In this document: positions 28,306-36,885 of the stretch, one piece after another
Layout: the number at the start of each line of letters is the position of its first letter
How positions within the stretch are numbered: position 1 is the stretch's first letter
Assembly: GCA_900074745.1 (NCBI GenBank)
Contig: LT598466.1
Coordinates: forward strand, 310,001-374,000
Direction of reading: 5' to 3'
Length of the DNA stretch: 64,000 nucleotides
Origin: Lachancea mirantina
Lineage: Eukaryota; Ascomycota; Saccharomycetes; Saccharomycetales; Saccharomycetaceae
Position numbers and translations under genes: made by a program
The notes under the pieces: model-generated
What the model saw: the letters and a program-made list of their open reading frames with translations, nothing else
What the model was told of the DNA's origin: nothing
Database searches by the model: none

Positions 28306-29565
28306 ATGACCAACAATATTTTACAAGAATGGGTTCATCGAGTCGAATCATCACTGGAATATACTCCTGACCAAGATACGCTGATAGACGTGGTACAAGA
28401 GCTCTTGGCTTACCATAATGAACTTGATTTAACAGCTAAAGTCGCTGCAGTGAAGAACATCGGTTTCTTTATGCTTGACACAAGAATTGACAAAAAAATA
28501 AGAACAAAATGTGCTGAGATGCTTGAGGATGTGATAGAAAATGAAGTAGAAATGGCATTAATTCAGGAACTGTTGAGGCTGTTGCCCAAGATTCGTGATG
28601 ACAAGCTTACGAAGGGTGGACGTCGGAATACTAAGGAGAATCTGAGTTTAAAGCCAAAGATGGGATATTCCGCTCGCGACGAAGACGAGAGACAGGCATG
28701 GATCCAAAACGGTGGGAAACGTAGTGTTTCGTTGTTTTACGTTGTTTTGAGAAATTTGGCGCATTCCGATATTTCCGCTAATCTGTGGTGGATTACTCCC
28801 GGTATTTTGAATGTTATCGACGACACAACAGATTTAGTCAATGTACGATTGCAGGGAGTGACTCTCTTGCATACGTTTTTGACGTGCACTATTGATATGC
28901 ACTGTCCGTCCAGGTTTGATTTCTCAAAAACTGGCGTATTTGAGTTGTTTGAGAGTTCCTTGACAGGTATGTGCTACAAATTTCCTGGAGCCGACAGTGC
29001 TGAAGTTATTTGTGAAGTTTGGAACAATGTGTTGCCAACTCTAATCGAGCTGTATCGCATTCAATTTTGGGACAGCGAACAAAAGTACCAAAATCATCTT
29101 GACAAACTATTATCAGATTTACTATTGCAGTCTATGATACCGCGGGTGTCGTCTGATTACGCACAGCTAAGCATCATAGGTTTGAATTACGTTAGACAAA
29201 TTTTGAGAACCTTGGGTCCAGCTTCAACGCTACACATTCAAAGGATAATTTACACACTGGGTGAGTATTTTGTTCGAAATCCGTTCATTACGTTGTTCCC
29301 ACCTCTCATGCACGAAACTCTGCAGACATTACAAACAGCGGTCGAAGTTTGTCCCAATTCCAGAGTTTCTGCACACAAATACGATCTGCTTGCTGTTATC
29401 GTTATCTTATTTGAAAAATGTCGCGCAGAGGGTTCACTTGACGACGACATTACGTTGAGATTGCGAAATTTCGTAAAACTTTTGATATCGTGCGGGTGCA
29501 GTTGGTCATCCGCGGAGTTGTCGCTGCTGCAAGATCGAAAACTCGATGTCCTGGCATTAGCATAA
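28306..29565 (+). CDS. TTI2: Tti2, subunit of the TTT (Tel2-Tti1-Tti2) and ASTRA complexes
   Basis: 419 aa from ATG 28306 (S. cerevisiae 421). The frame is open upstream only to an ATA. Tti2 is a helical-repeat co-chaperone that, with Tel2, Tti1 and Hsp90, matures PIKK kinases such as Tor, Mec1, Tel1 and Tra1. The family core is LWWITPGILNVIDDTTDLVN followed by VRLQGVTLLHTFL, then LPTLIELYRIQF and MIPRVSSDYAQLSIIGLNY. In S. cerevisiae it is YJR136C, flanked by MET5 and TIM8. Here AIM18 and the pseudouridine enzyme separate it from MET5. It converges on TIM8 with 54 bp between stops. Confidence 0.9.
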   Translation: MTNNILQEWVHRVESSLEYTPDQDTLIDVVQELLAYHNELDLTAKVAAVKNIGFFMLDTRIDKKIRTKCAEMLEDVIENEVEMALIQELLRLLPKIRDDKLTKGGRRNTKENLSLKPKMGYSARDEDERQAWIQNGGKRSVSLFYVVLRNLAHSDISANLWWITPGILNVIDDTTDLVNVRLQGVTLLHTFLTCTIDMHCPSRFDFSKTGVFELFESSLTGMCYKFPGADSAEVICEVWNNVLPTLIELYRIQFWDSEQKYQNHLDKLLSDLLLQSMIPRVSSDYAQLSIIGLNYVRQILRTLGPASTLHIQRIIYTLGEYFVRNPFITLFPPLMHETLQTLQTAVEVCPNSRVSAHKYDLLAVIVILFEKCRAEGSLDDDITLRLRNFVKLLISCGCSWSSAELSLLQDRKLDVLALA

Positions 29566-29619
29566 ACTCGCGACCACTTAGAGAACCTTTTATTGGAATA
29601 CATACATTATATTCTAAAA

Positions 29620-29883
29620 TCACTGAAGGCCCTGCAACCCTTTGACAATACGAATGTTCGTGTCCAAAAACCTATTAATACAATTGTTGAGGCAATGTTC
29701 CTCTTGGGAGCTCAAGTTTGCGTCATTTACCGAGCTGACACAGTTTTTAAAGCACATATTCGTGAACTGATGAATTGACATCTGAACTTTTTGTTTGGAG
29801 TTTTCTGATTCCAAAAACGTCATGATCTCCTTTTTAGAGCCATCATCCAGGCTAGCTAGGTCTGCTTGTGTAATAGTAGACAT
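29620..29883 (-). CDS. TIM8: Small Tim chaperone Tim8
   Basis: 87 aa, the same length as in S. cerevisiae. Tim8 pairs with Tim13 in the mitochondrial intermembrane space and escorts Tim23 and other hydrophobic precursors. The twin CX3C motif is intact: Cys44-Cys48 (CFKNC) and Cys64-Cys68 (CLNNC), which form the two disulfides after import via Mia40. It lies between TTI2 and MCM22 exactly as YJR135W-A lies between YJR136C and YJR135C. Confidence 0.96.
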   Translation of the reverse strand: MSTITQADLASLDDGSKKEIMTFLESENSKQKVQMSIHQFTNMCFKNCVSSVNDANLSSQEEHCLNNCINRFLDTNIRIVKGLQGLQ

Positions 29884-30097
29884 TATGGAGGGGGGTGGTG
29901 GTTATCGCAATCTACTAGCTGTTTACGAGATTAGCTGGTGAAGAAGTTCCCGGCTTCTTATTTGTACATCATGAAGTCATATGAAAAAGTGTTGATAGCA
30001 GTTTTTACGAAGGGGCTTCCGATCTTAAACTTTGGAAACTTGCTGGTTCTTCGATGTGTTTAGAATGTAGCTCATCTCAGATCAAGCTTCCACTCAA

Positions 30098-30796
30098 ATG
30101 AGCTCATCTCAAATTAGGATATATTTAGAAGTCCTTGAAAAGGAGATTTTAAATAAAGAATTGTTCTTGCAAGAGGTGAGACGTGCAATTCAAGCAGAAA
30201 CTGAGGAAGGCATTTTGCAAGAGAATGATCCAATAGAATGGAAGCAATTTTTGAGTAAGCCTCTTTTTATGCCTGACAGATCAGATCCCATTGGAATTTG
30301 TCTAGCATCCGTTAGTGCCAGAGAAAGGCTAGAGTCGTCAAGACAGTTTCTAGCCGACAATTCTGTAAATGATTTGGTTGAAATGGTCGAATATCAAAAG
30401 ACCCTTAACGACGGCATGAGAGTCCTTCAAACACTTTTGAAAAAGCGAATTGATACGGGTGACAATATTGAAGACGTCACCACCATACAATTGACTCCTA
30501 AAGAATTCAAAGAATTAAATGGCTCGCTCAAAGATATAATGAAGAGATTTTTGATTGATTACTTAGCACCAGACTTATGTGAGCCAGAGGACGACAGCGA
30601 GCTGTTGGGAAATAAAATGAATAAGGCTTTACAAGTTTTACTATTGGAGAAGGGCCAAGTGCAGAAGAGCATATTCTTACGGGAATGTGCGGCGCTTTAC
30701 AGGGTACTTATTAAATGCAGGTTTATCAGGGAATTCACTTCAACAGATCAGAAATCAGAAGTGATCAGTCTGATTGATTTTGACGAAAACTTCTGA
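30098..30796 (+). CDS. MCM22: Kinetochore protein Mcm22 (CENP-K)
   Basis: 232 aa (S. cerevisiae Mcm22 239). It is part of the Ctf3 module (Ctf3-Mcm16-Mcm22, CENP-I/H/K) of the inner-kinetochore CCAN/Ctf19 complex. The protein is almost all helical and partly coiled coil, with charged heptads in residues 1-130 and a conserved C-terminal helical segment around LIDYLAPDLCEPED. It diverges fast, so assignment depends partly on synteny: next to TIM8 and near SGM1, as YJR135C is. The ATG is preceded within 30 bp by AGCTCATCTCA, repeated just after it. Its stop lies 4 bp from the RIX1 stop on the other strand. Confidence 0.85.
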   Translation: MSSSQIRIYLEVLEKEILNKELFLQEVRRAIQAETEEGILQENDPIEWKQFLSKPLFMPDRSDPIGICLASVSARERLESSRQFLADNSVNDLVEMVEYQKTLNDGMRVLQTLLKKRIDTGDNIEDVTTIQLTPKEFKELNGSLKDIMKRFLIDYLAPDLCEPEDDSELLGNKMNKALQVLLLEKGQVQKSIFLRECAALYRVLIKCRFIREFTSTDQKSEVISLIDFDENF

Positions 30797-30800
30797 CTTT

Positions 30801-33149
30801 TCATTCCTCATCTTCACCGTCATCCTCTTCGAGCACGATTTCTGGTATTTCAAAGTCGGAATCACTGTCACCATCCGCCTCCCGACGCTCAGTTTGTTGC
30901 TCAACGAAAACAGCGCGTTCCGCAATGGTGTCCTCAGCGCCATTGTCTATTTGCTCGGATACGATTTCTTCCAAAACGTCATAATCTCTTGCGACTTTAG
31001 CGACCTTGACACTGACTTCTTCTGTCTTTATATCTGCGTCACTTGACCTTCTTTTGAAGATCTTGTCCCGATGTTTCGAGAGTTCGTTCTCGATCGATTC
31101 CTCTTGGGTCTCTACATGTGTCTCGATTATTTCACACTGAGAATGTGATGTTGCGGGGGTTGCGTCTGGGCCACCGTTCTGCTCTGTTGCAGGAACCTCG
31201 GTCGTTTCTTCCAACGATAGGCTTTCGTTGGTGGAAGAGGCGTTGTTGTCCTCCAAGGATTGATCCTCCGCATATTCAGGAAGCTGAGCAGGTGCTATCG
31301 AATGAACAACTCCAAGCGGCAAACGTGGGTTGCAAATTACACCGTAAAGCTCATCTCCCGTCTTTTTCAGCAAGCTAACGGCCATGGGTAATATCGAACA
31401 ACGCTCGCTTCCAGGGCATAGTACAAGAGCTCTTAGGAGATCCCTGAACGACGCAGGAACGTAGTTTAGCTGCTCATTGAGTACAGTTGCATTTTGTATT
31501 GCGTATCGGGTGATTTTGACATGATGATTTGAAGGTATGGACTTATGCCTGATCATGGTTGTCAAAAACTCGTTGATAAAAGCATAAAACTCAAAAGAAT
31601 TCTCAATAGTAAACGCTTCAGGATGAGAAAACACATCAGACATGGAACCGGTTAAGCGCTTATTTGACTTCTTATCCTTTTTGTTCGAACCACCCTTCTT
31701 GTCACTTTGATCAATTCCCGACAATAAGGAAAGTGTTAAGTTCATGCTCTTTGTAAAATGTAGAGCCACGTCGACGAGTTTAGGTGCCAAGGAACCATCA
31801 TCAAAGAATCTACCCATAGCCGGAAGAATATGTGAGAGGAGCTCGAACACGTCCTTAAGGGCTGGGCGTATTTTCTTGACTCTCTGAAAATCGACATTCG
31901 TGGAGCCTTTTCTCGTTGGCACGATCAACTCCAATGAGCCTAAGAGCTCCGGATAGAAAGGTATCAAGCATCTGCCATAAATTGGCGCTAGATTCTGGAA
32001 AAGCTTCACACCCTCATGTTGCATCTTGGAGGATAAATTTTCGATAACTGAGAGTAACTCAGCGTCTCGACGCAAACCTCTCTTGAGAGGTAAGTAGTCA
32101 ACGCTCAAATTCAAAAGCGCTTGAATGACTTTGGAAATGCCGCCAATAGGAACCCTGATAGCAAACGGCGTTGCCAGCGAACAGAAGGAAATAATCAAAT
32201 TATTGAGCACATCTAGTCTTTCTGAAATTCTCCACAGCGTAAATGGCTTGTTCATATCAACGTCGAGCGCCTCAAAAAACCCCACCGAATTGAAGTTTTC
32301 GCCTTGATAGTCCGGTAGAGATGCTACCAAGCGTTCCATTTCAAAATCGGCACTGAAATCAAAAAGCTCGCCGCAAAGCGTGATCAGTGGTCGAATCTGA
32401 GAGAGCACCAACAACAATCCATGGCGGTATTGCTCGTCCTTGCGAACACTGTGATGTCCTGAACTAGAGTTTTTCGTTTGCGGATTGAGTTTTATAAGAT
32501 GCGTGTACGCGAACGTGTCGCAAATAAGACGTTTCGTTGCAACATCAAAGCTTTGGTAGTCTTTGGTTAACAAGATCACCAGGACGTTGTAAAGCTTGTT
32601 GACAAAAGGTCTGAACGTATTGGTATTCTTGTAAAGCAATTTCTTCAAGAATGGAAGACAGAGCCGTGGCTCGTATTGGGAAAGCTTGATAAACGTTGGG
32701 ATAATCGCGGATAACTTCGGTGTGAGGACTTCCCTCGTTACGGCGGGTTTGCCCCGGATTAAATCTATGAGGTAACCGACAGTGTGCACAAGATTGGTCA
32801 AAACGATTCTACCCTGTTCGCTGGAAACGGAGCTAGAATAGTACTCGACTTTTTTCTCTAGCTTCAAATACAGTTCCTTCAGAAAAACATCAGCATGTGC
32901 GCATAAGATAACAGGATTATAAGCGCAAAGAACCAAGATCACATTGCAGCCTTTCCATAACAGATAGTCGTCACCAGATCTCAGAAGCTTGAGTACTCTG
33001 TTAACCAGGATAAACAATTCCGATTTGAGCAATTGCTGATTAACGTATTGAGCGTCGGTCAACGATTGAAGAACGGCTTGAAATTCGTAGCCAGAGGTCG
33101 ATTCCAGCAAATTGGCAATTTTGCTCACGGGGATAGAATCGGCACCCAT
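30801..33149 (-). CDS. RIX1: Rix1, 60S pre-ribosome maturation factor
   Basis: 782 aa from ATG 33149 (S. cerevisiae 763); upstream the frame opens only via TTG. Rix1 (human PELP1) forms the nuclear Rix1-Ipi1-Ipi3 complex, needed with Rea1 for ITS2 processing and removal of assembly factors from pre-60S. The N-terminal 550 residues are helical repeats (SELFILVNRVLKLLRSGDDY, LLWKGCNVILVLC). From about 640 on it becomes acidic and low-complexity, ending EIVLEEDDGEDEE. S. cerevisiae RIX1 is YHR197W, next to YHR198C. Its partner Ipi1 is cut by the right edge of this window. Confidence 0.94.
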   Translation of the reverse strand: MGADSIPVSKIANLLESTSGYEFQAVLQSLTDAQYVNQQLLKSELFILVNRVLKLLRSGDDYLLWKGCNVILVLCAYNPVILCAHADVFLKELYLKLEKKVEYYSSSVSSEQGRIVLTNLVHTVGYLIDLIRGKPAVTREVLTPKLSAIIPTFIKLSQYEPRLCLPFLKKLLYKNTNTFRPFVNKLYNVLVILLTKDYQSFDVATKRLICDTFAYTHLIKLNPQTKNSSSGHHSVRKDEQYRHGLLLVLSQIRPLITLCGELFDFSADFEMERLVASLPDYQGENFNSVGFFEALDVDMNKPFTLWRISERLDVLNNLIISFCSLATPFAIRVPIGGISKVIQALLNLSVDYLPLKRGLRRDAELLSVIENLSSKMQHEGVKLFQNLAPIYGRCLIPFYPELLGSLELIVPTRKGSTNVDFQRVKKIRPALKDVFELLSHILPAMGRFFDDGSLAPKLVDVALHFTKSMNLTLSLLSGIDQSDKKGGSNKKDKKSNKRLTGSMSDVFSHPEAFTIENSFEFYAFINEFLTTMIRHKSIPSNHHVKITRYAIQNATVLNEQLNYVPASFRDLLRALVLCPGSERCSILPMAVSLLKKTGDELYGVICNPRLPLGVVHSIAPAQLPEYAEDQSLEDNNASSTNESLSLEETTEVPATEQNGGPDATPATSHSQCEIIETHVETQEESIENELSKHRDKIFKRRSSDADIKTEEVSVKVAKVARDYDVLEEIVSEQIDNGAEDTIAERAVFVEQQTERREADGDSDSDFEIPEIVLEEDDGEDEE

Positions 33150-33167
33150 TTTAAGATGTTGTGACAA

Positions 33168-33575
33168 TGATTTGAAATCTGAAATAGCCTAGATATCGCT
33201 GTTCTCAGGCCGCGATGGCCTGTGCATTAAAAAATGGAAAATTTAGCTCATCTCATCTCATCTCAAGAAAGAAAAAGAAAAAAACGTCACGTGTATCGTA
33301 ATTACACCCATCTTGATCCGCGCGAGAGGCATCACTTCAAGCTTAGCCGGTGCGGCTGGCCTCAGAAAGGCTGTGTGTTCGAACTTTAATCATATTGCGA
33401 CTATTACCCCGTGCTTTGCGGCCTCAAATTCATCCTGGCCATACGACGATTTCTAGCAATGCCCTTGTAGAAGGTTAGGCAATACCAAAGAAATGACTTC
33501 ACAGGACGAACTGGATTATCACACGTTATCCACCCACTGTATTGTACGTATAAATCATACGGATTTTCATCAAGA
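33168..33575. promoter_or_regulatory. RIX1 promoter region with PAC-like repeats
   Basis: 408 bp between RIX1 and tRNA-Lys. AGCTCATCTCATCTCATCTCA at 33244-33264, about 100 bp upstream of the RIX1 ATG, contains the PAC core GCTCATC (GATGAGC on the coding strand) extended by CATCT repeats. An AAAATTTAG stretch beside it is a weak RRPE. A CACGTG lies at 33288-33293. PAC/RRPE mark ribosome-biogenesis genes in yeasts. No gene is seen in the rest. Confidence 0.65.
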
Positions 33576-33648
33576 GCCTTGTTGGCGCAATCGGTAGCGC
33601 GTATGACTCTTAATCATAAGGTTAGGGGTTCGAGCCCCCTACAGGGCT
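33576..33648 (+). tRNA. tRNA-Lys (anticodon CTT)
   Basis: 73-nt intronless tRNA gene. The acceptor stem GCCTTGT pairs with ACAGGGC (one G-U), the D arm is GGCGCAATCGGTAGCGC, the anticodon loop CTCTTAA gives CTT, and the T arm is AGGGGTTCGAGCCCCCT. It matches S. cerevisiae tRNA-Lys(CTT) throughout as I recall it. A pol III terminator (run of T) follows directly at 33648-33653. Confidence 0.98.
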
Positions 33649-33814
33649 TTTTTCTCTACTTTTTTAATATTGACATCTATCGAAATTCTAAGCTTTAACA
33701 TATGGGTAAAAGAGAAGAGAGTAGATCTAAGAGTCGTTATAGGAGGGCCAAGTCCTATTTTTGCAGGTTTAGCAGCCGATTCCGGTGGTCTTTTGGTCGA
33801 ATTGATGAGCATTC

Positions 33815-35785
33815 ATGTCAAGCAGCGGCAAAAAACTGACAATTGAGGAGAGATTGTCGCTAGCTGCGAAGAGCAGAGCGAAGCGGAAGGGAAAGAAGTT
33901 GAAGTCTGGAAGTGGTACACCGGTGGTTACGAGTGCACCGGGTTTAAGAGACCAAACTCCTGATTTTGGATTAAAGATTGAGGCGGATTATGATGATGAT
34001 CGGGACAAAAATGTGGAAATCGGAGCGAACTGGTCAGAAAGCTTTACAAGGGCATTGCCCGAAAACTTTAGGGAAATGCAGTCGGAGGAGGTTGTGGCGG
34101 TGTTGAGACCTGTTTTTGACGATATTCTTCAAAAACTTAATGAGACTCAGAGCACACTGGAAGCGTCTGCAGAACTTTCGAGACCGGGTACGAAGGACAG
34201 CGCCCTCGTGAAGTTACTCCAGCAGAAAGATTTGCAGATCGAGAATTTAAAGCAGGAGGGTGAGCAACTCTCGGTGCGAGAATTGAAACAGAATAATCTG
34301 GTCAAGACGTTGCGTAAGACCGTGCAAACTCTAGAAACAGATCTTGAATTGGAAAAAGAAGTCATTCACGAGAAGCAGAATGACCTGAACAAATTTCGAG
34401 ACCAAAACGACAAAAATTCCGAAGAAATTTTGATCCTAAGGTCTCGACTAGAAAACTCTAACAAAGAACTAAATGCCGTTGTAGATCGCCACGAAAACTT
34501 TGTTGCCCTGGAACATGAGCCTCTACGGACGGAGGTATTGTCCCTGAGGAAAGAGAATCTAGAACTCAAAGCTGGTTTGGAAAAGATTACTGAAGAGGCA
34601 ACGACCACTTCCTCAGTGCTTAAAGTCAAATATGAAGCGTTGCAGCTTAATGCGCAACAAGAAATTACGAGGCTTGAGACCGATATAGAGCGGTTACGCA
34701 TCGAGGTAGACAGTAATACGTCCAATCGGTTAAATGCAAACACAAATTCGGATATGAATGACCACGAAAGGATTGTGAGAGATTTCACAAAACTCGAGGA
34801 CGAACATAAGGCCAGCACTAGAAACTGGTCGACGATCGAGGCTGGCTTTATTAACAGAATCGCAGCTTTTCAGGCTGAGCTGGAGAAAAGCTCAGAGACT
34901 CAAAATTCTCTGAGGGACTCTGTTTTGAAATTACAAGAGAAGAACGAAGATCTGGCGTCACAGATCGAGAGATTCACTGCAGAAAACACGGCACTGAAGA
35001 ATGAATACCATGAACGCAAGGAAGAAATTTCAATTGTACAAGCGGCTTTATCAGAAGCTCGCGAGGATTACGCATTACTTGCAGAAAAATATAGCTTCCA
35101 GAAGAAACAACTGGAGTCGAATATTTCAAAAGAAGATATCAATGATAGCACTCCAGTTCCGGTTGAATTGAAGTCACCATTGATAGATGACCTTGGTCGT
35201 GTAGATCCCATTTCCCAGTGGAGTTTAAGTGCAAGCGCCGAACTGGAGACTGGTTCGTTGAAGGATGCCGAGTACGAGTGTGAGAAATCGGATTTGGATA
35301 TTGCTGATCAAAACATCAGCCAAATTAGTGGAGACGTTGCAGAACTCGATCTTTACGACAGAAAGCCAAGCCTCGCTTCGATAAATTTTACGTCATCTCA
35401 GCAATTTACCAATCCTCAAAGTCAAACTCGTGGCCAAATGAACGCCCAGATGGTCAGCAAATTGGGTGGTGAAGTGAGGAGATTGCAGACAGAACTCTCT
35501 TCGTTACAGGACTCCTACGAAGCATTGCAAAAATCCAAAGACGATGCGAATGAAAGCATCTTAAAGCTGATAGAAGAAAACGAAAAAGCCAAAAAGTGTG
35601 AAAGCGCACGCTTCAAGCTTGAACAAGATGTCAGTGATCTCGAAACTAGACTTGAAGCTTCTCTTCAACTTTTGGGTGAGAAAACTGAAAAAGTTGACGA
35701 ATTGCAGAACGACGTGGACGATTTGAAGGAACTGGTTCAAATGCAAATACAACAAATGGTTGATATGCAGGAAAAGGTCAGATAA
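33815..35785 (+). CDS. SGM1: Golgi coiled-coil protein Sgm1 (TMF/ARA160 type)
   Basis: 656 aa (S. cerevisiae 707). Sgm1 is a peripheral Golgi golgin-like protein, related to mammalian TMF, that binds the GTPase Ypt6. The N-terminal motif LTIEERLSLAAKSRAKRKGK is the family hallmark. A long coiled coil runs from about 110 to 435 with repeated Leu/Glu heptads; an acidic linker separates it from the C-terminal TMF-type coiled coil (about 545-655, LGGEVRRLQTELSSLQDSYE to the end), which is the Rab-binding part in the family. YJR134C neighbours XPT1 in S. cerevisiae as here. It converges on XPT1. Confidence 0.9.
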   Translation: MSSSGKKLTIEERLSLAAKSRAKRKGKKLKSGSGTPVVTSAPGLRDQTPDFGLKIEADYDDDRDKNVEIGANWSESFTRALPENFREMQSEEVVAVLRPVFDDILQKLNETQSTLEASAELSRPGTKDSALVKLLQQKDLQIENLKQEGEQLSVRELKQNNLVKTLRKTVQTLETDLELEKEVIHEKQNDLNKFRDQNDKNSEEILILRSRLENSNKELNAVVDRHENFVALEHEPLRTEVLSLRKENLELKAGLEKITEEATTTSSVLKVKYEALQLNAQQEITRLETDIERLRIEVDSNTSNRLNANTNSDMNDHERIVRDFTKLEDEHKASTRNWSTIEAGFINRIAAFQAELEKSSETQNSLRDSVLKLQEKNEDLASQIERFTAENTALKNEYHERKEEISIVQAALSEAREDYALLAEKYSFQKKQLESNISKEDINDSTPVPVELKSPLIDDLGRVDPISQWSLSASAELETGSLKDAEYECEKSDLDIADQNISQISGDVAELDLYDRKPSLASINFTSSQQFTNPQSQTRGQMNAQMVSKLGGEVRRLQTELSSLQDSYEALQKSKDDANESILKLIEENEKAKKCESARFKLEQDVSDLETRLEASLQLLGEKTEKVDELQNDVDDLKELVQMQIQQMVDMQEKVR

Positions 35786-35855
35786 CCTCAGGGCAGTGAG
35801 AATAATTTGACTCTATTGTTACTATACATTCAATAAAAACTGCTTTGGCGCGTGC

Positions 35856-36497
35856 TCAATTGTTGCCCTGCTCAATGGCAAGCTTTGTATGCTCTTCAAT
35901 GTCAACAGCTTCCCATGGGTAGCACAGCCACACATCGGGGACCGTTTCGGCGGCTAAGTATCGATCGTTTTGCATCATATAATCAGGGAATTCCGCCTTT
36001 TTGGGCTTATCCTTGTTGTGAAGAACAAAAATAGAAAATATGGTCTCTTCGTTTTCCCGGTTTAGTTTTCTCTGCTGTTCCTGCACTTCTTTTTCCAATT
36101 CGACAACGGCATAGTGGAGCGTCGTTCTAGTGTCGTCAACTTCATCGACGATCAAAACACGTTTACCGATGAGAGAGTCGAAATGTTGTTCTAGAGAACC
36201 AAAATCTAGCCATTGAGTCCTTATCACTTCTTTACCAATGCTTTCCTTGTGCTCATCGAGACCCAAGTCCTCATAAAGAGAAAGTCCGATGGCCTGTATA
36301 GGAATATTTTTTTGACCCTTCACTTTCAAAAACGACCTAACGATTCTCGCAGGAATCATACCACCGCCTGTGATGGCGATAATCACATCTGGTCTCTCAC
36401 CTCTTCTCATGATCTCTTTGGCAACTTTTTGACAAAGTTTATGGATATTGTTGTAAGAAATGAACATTTTATCAGCGGCCAAAGTGGATTCTGTCAT
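35856..36497 (-). CDS. XPT1: Xanthine phosphoribosyltransferase Xpt1
   Basis: 213 aa (S. cerevisiae Xpt1 209). Converts xanthine (and to a degree guanine/hypoxanthine) with PRPP to the nucleotide in purine salvage. The PRPP-binding signature VLIVDEVDDTRTT is at 114-126, and the N-terminal MFISYNNIHKLCQKVAKEI and AITGGGMIPARIVRSFLK segments follow Xpt1 rather than its paralog Hpt1, as does RTQWLDFGSLEQHFDSLIG. Start ATG 36497 is kept because Xpt1 also has a short N-terminal lead before the YISYNN motif. The gene lies beside SGM1 as YJR133W does. Confidence 0.96.
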   Translation of the reverse strand: MTESTLAADKMFISYNNIHKLCQKVAKEIMRRGERPDVIIAITGGGMIPARIVRSFLKVKGQKNIPIQAIGLSLYEDLGLDEHKESIGKEVIRTQWLDFGSLEQHFDSLIGKRVLIVDEVDDTRTTLHYAVVELEKEVQEQQRKLNRENEETIFSIFVLHNKDKPKKAEFPDYMMQNDRYLAAETVPDVWLCYPWEAVDIEEHTKLAIEQGNN

Positions 36498-36885
36498 TCT
36501 AGCGAAAACTTAATCGAGAATGTCAAATTCAGAGAGAAAATTGCCACTCAGAGACCGACTTTTCTAATTTAAAGCTGTTTTATTGCTGGATTTCATTGAT
36601 AGCTCATCGCATCAAAATCTACAAAAAATTTTCAGCGATGCTTAACTGTGTTGACGAAAAATCGAGACCAAGTGAAGATTTACCTATCAGAAACGACAAA
36701 GAAATGATTATTGTATAAAATGTTATTAATTAATTCATCTGTCAAATGCGACGCGTTGCGGTTCATTGGGCCAATCTTATTGACATTTTTAGCTCGTTTT
36801 TTGGTTTCTTGTACAGTTCAAATAATCTGCCTGAATAACTCGAGATCCCACGTCAGCGATATCGATAGCGATTTGAAATCGTTAG
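36498..36885 (-). promoter_or_regulatory. XPT1 promoter with PAC and RRPE elements
   Basis: 388 bp between the XPT1 start and the UTP9 stop. On the plus strand GCTCATCGC (36602-36610) is the reverse complement of GCGATGAGC, a full PAC element. AAAAAATTTTCA (36623-36634), the reverse of TGAAAATTTTTT, is a close RRPE. The pair, 12 bp apart, lies 105-137 bp upstream of the XPT1 ATG, the usual spacing in ribosome-biogenesis promoters. No gene is visible in the rest. Confidence 0.7.
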
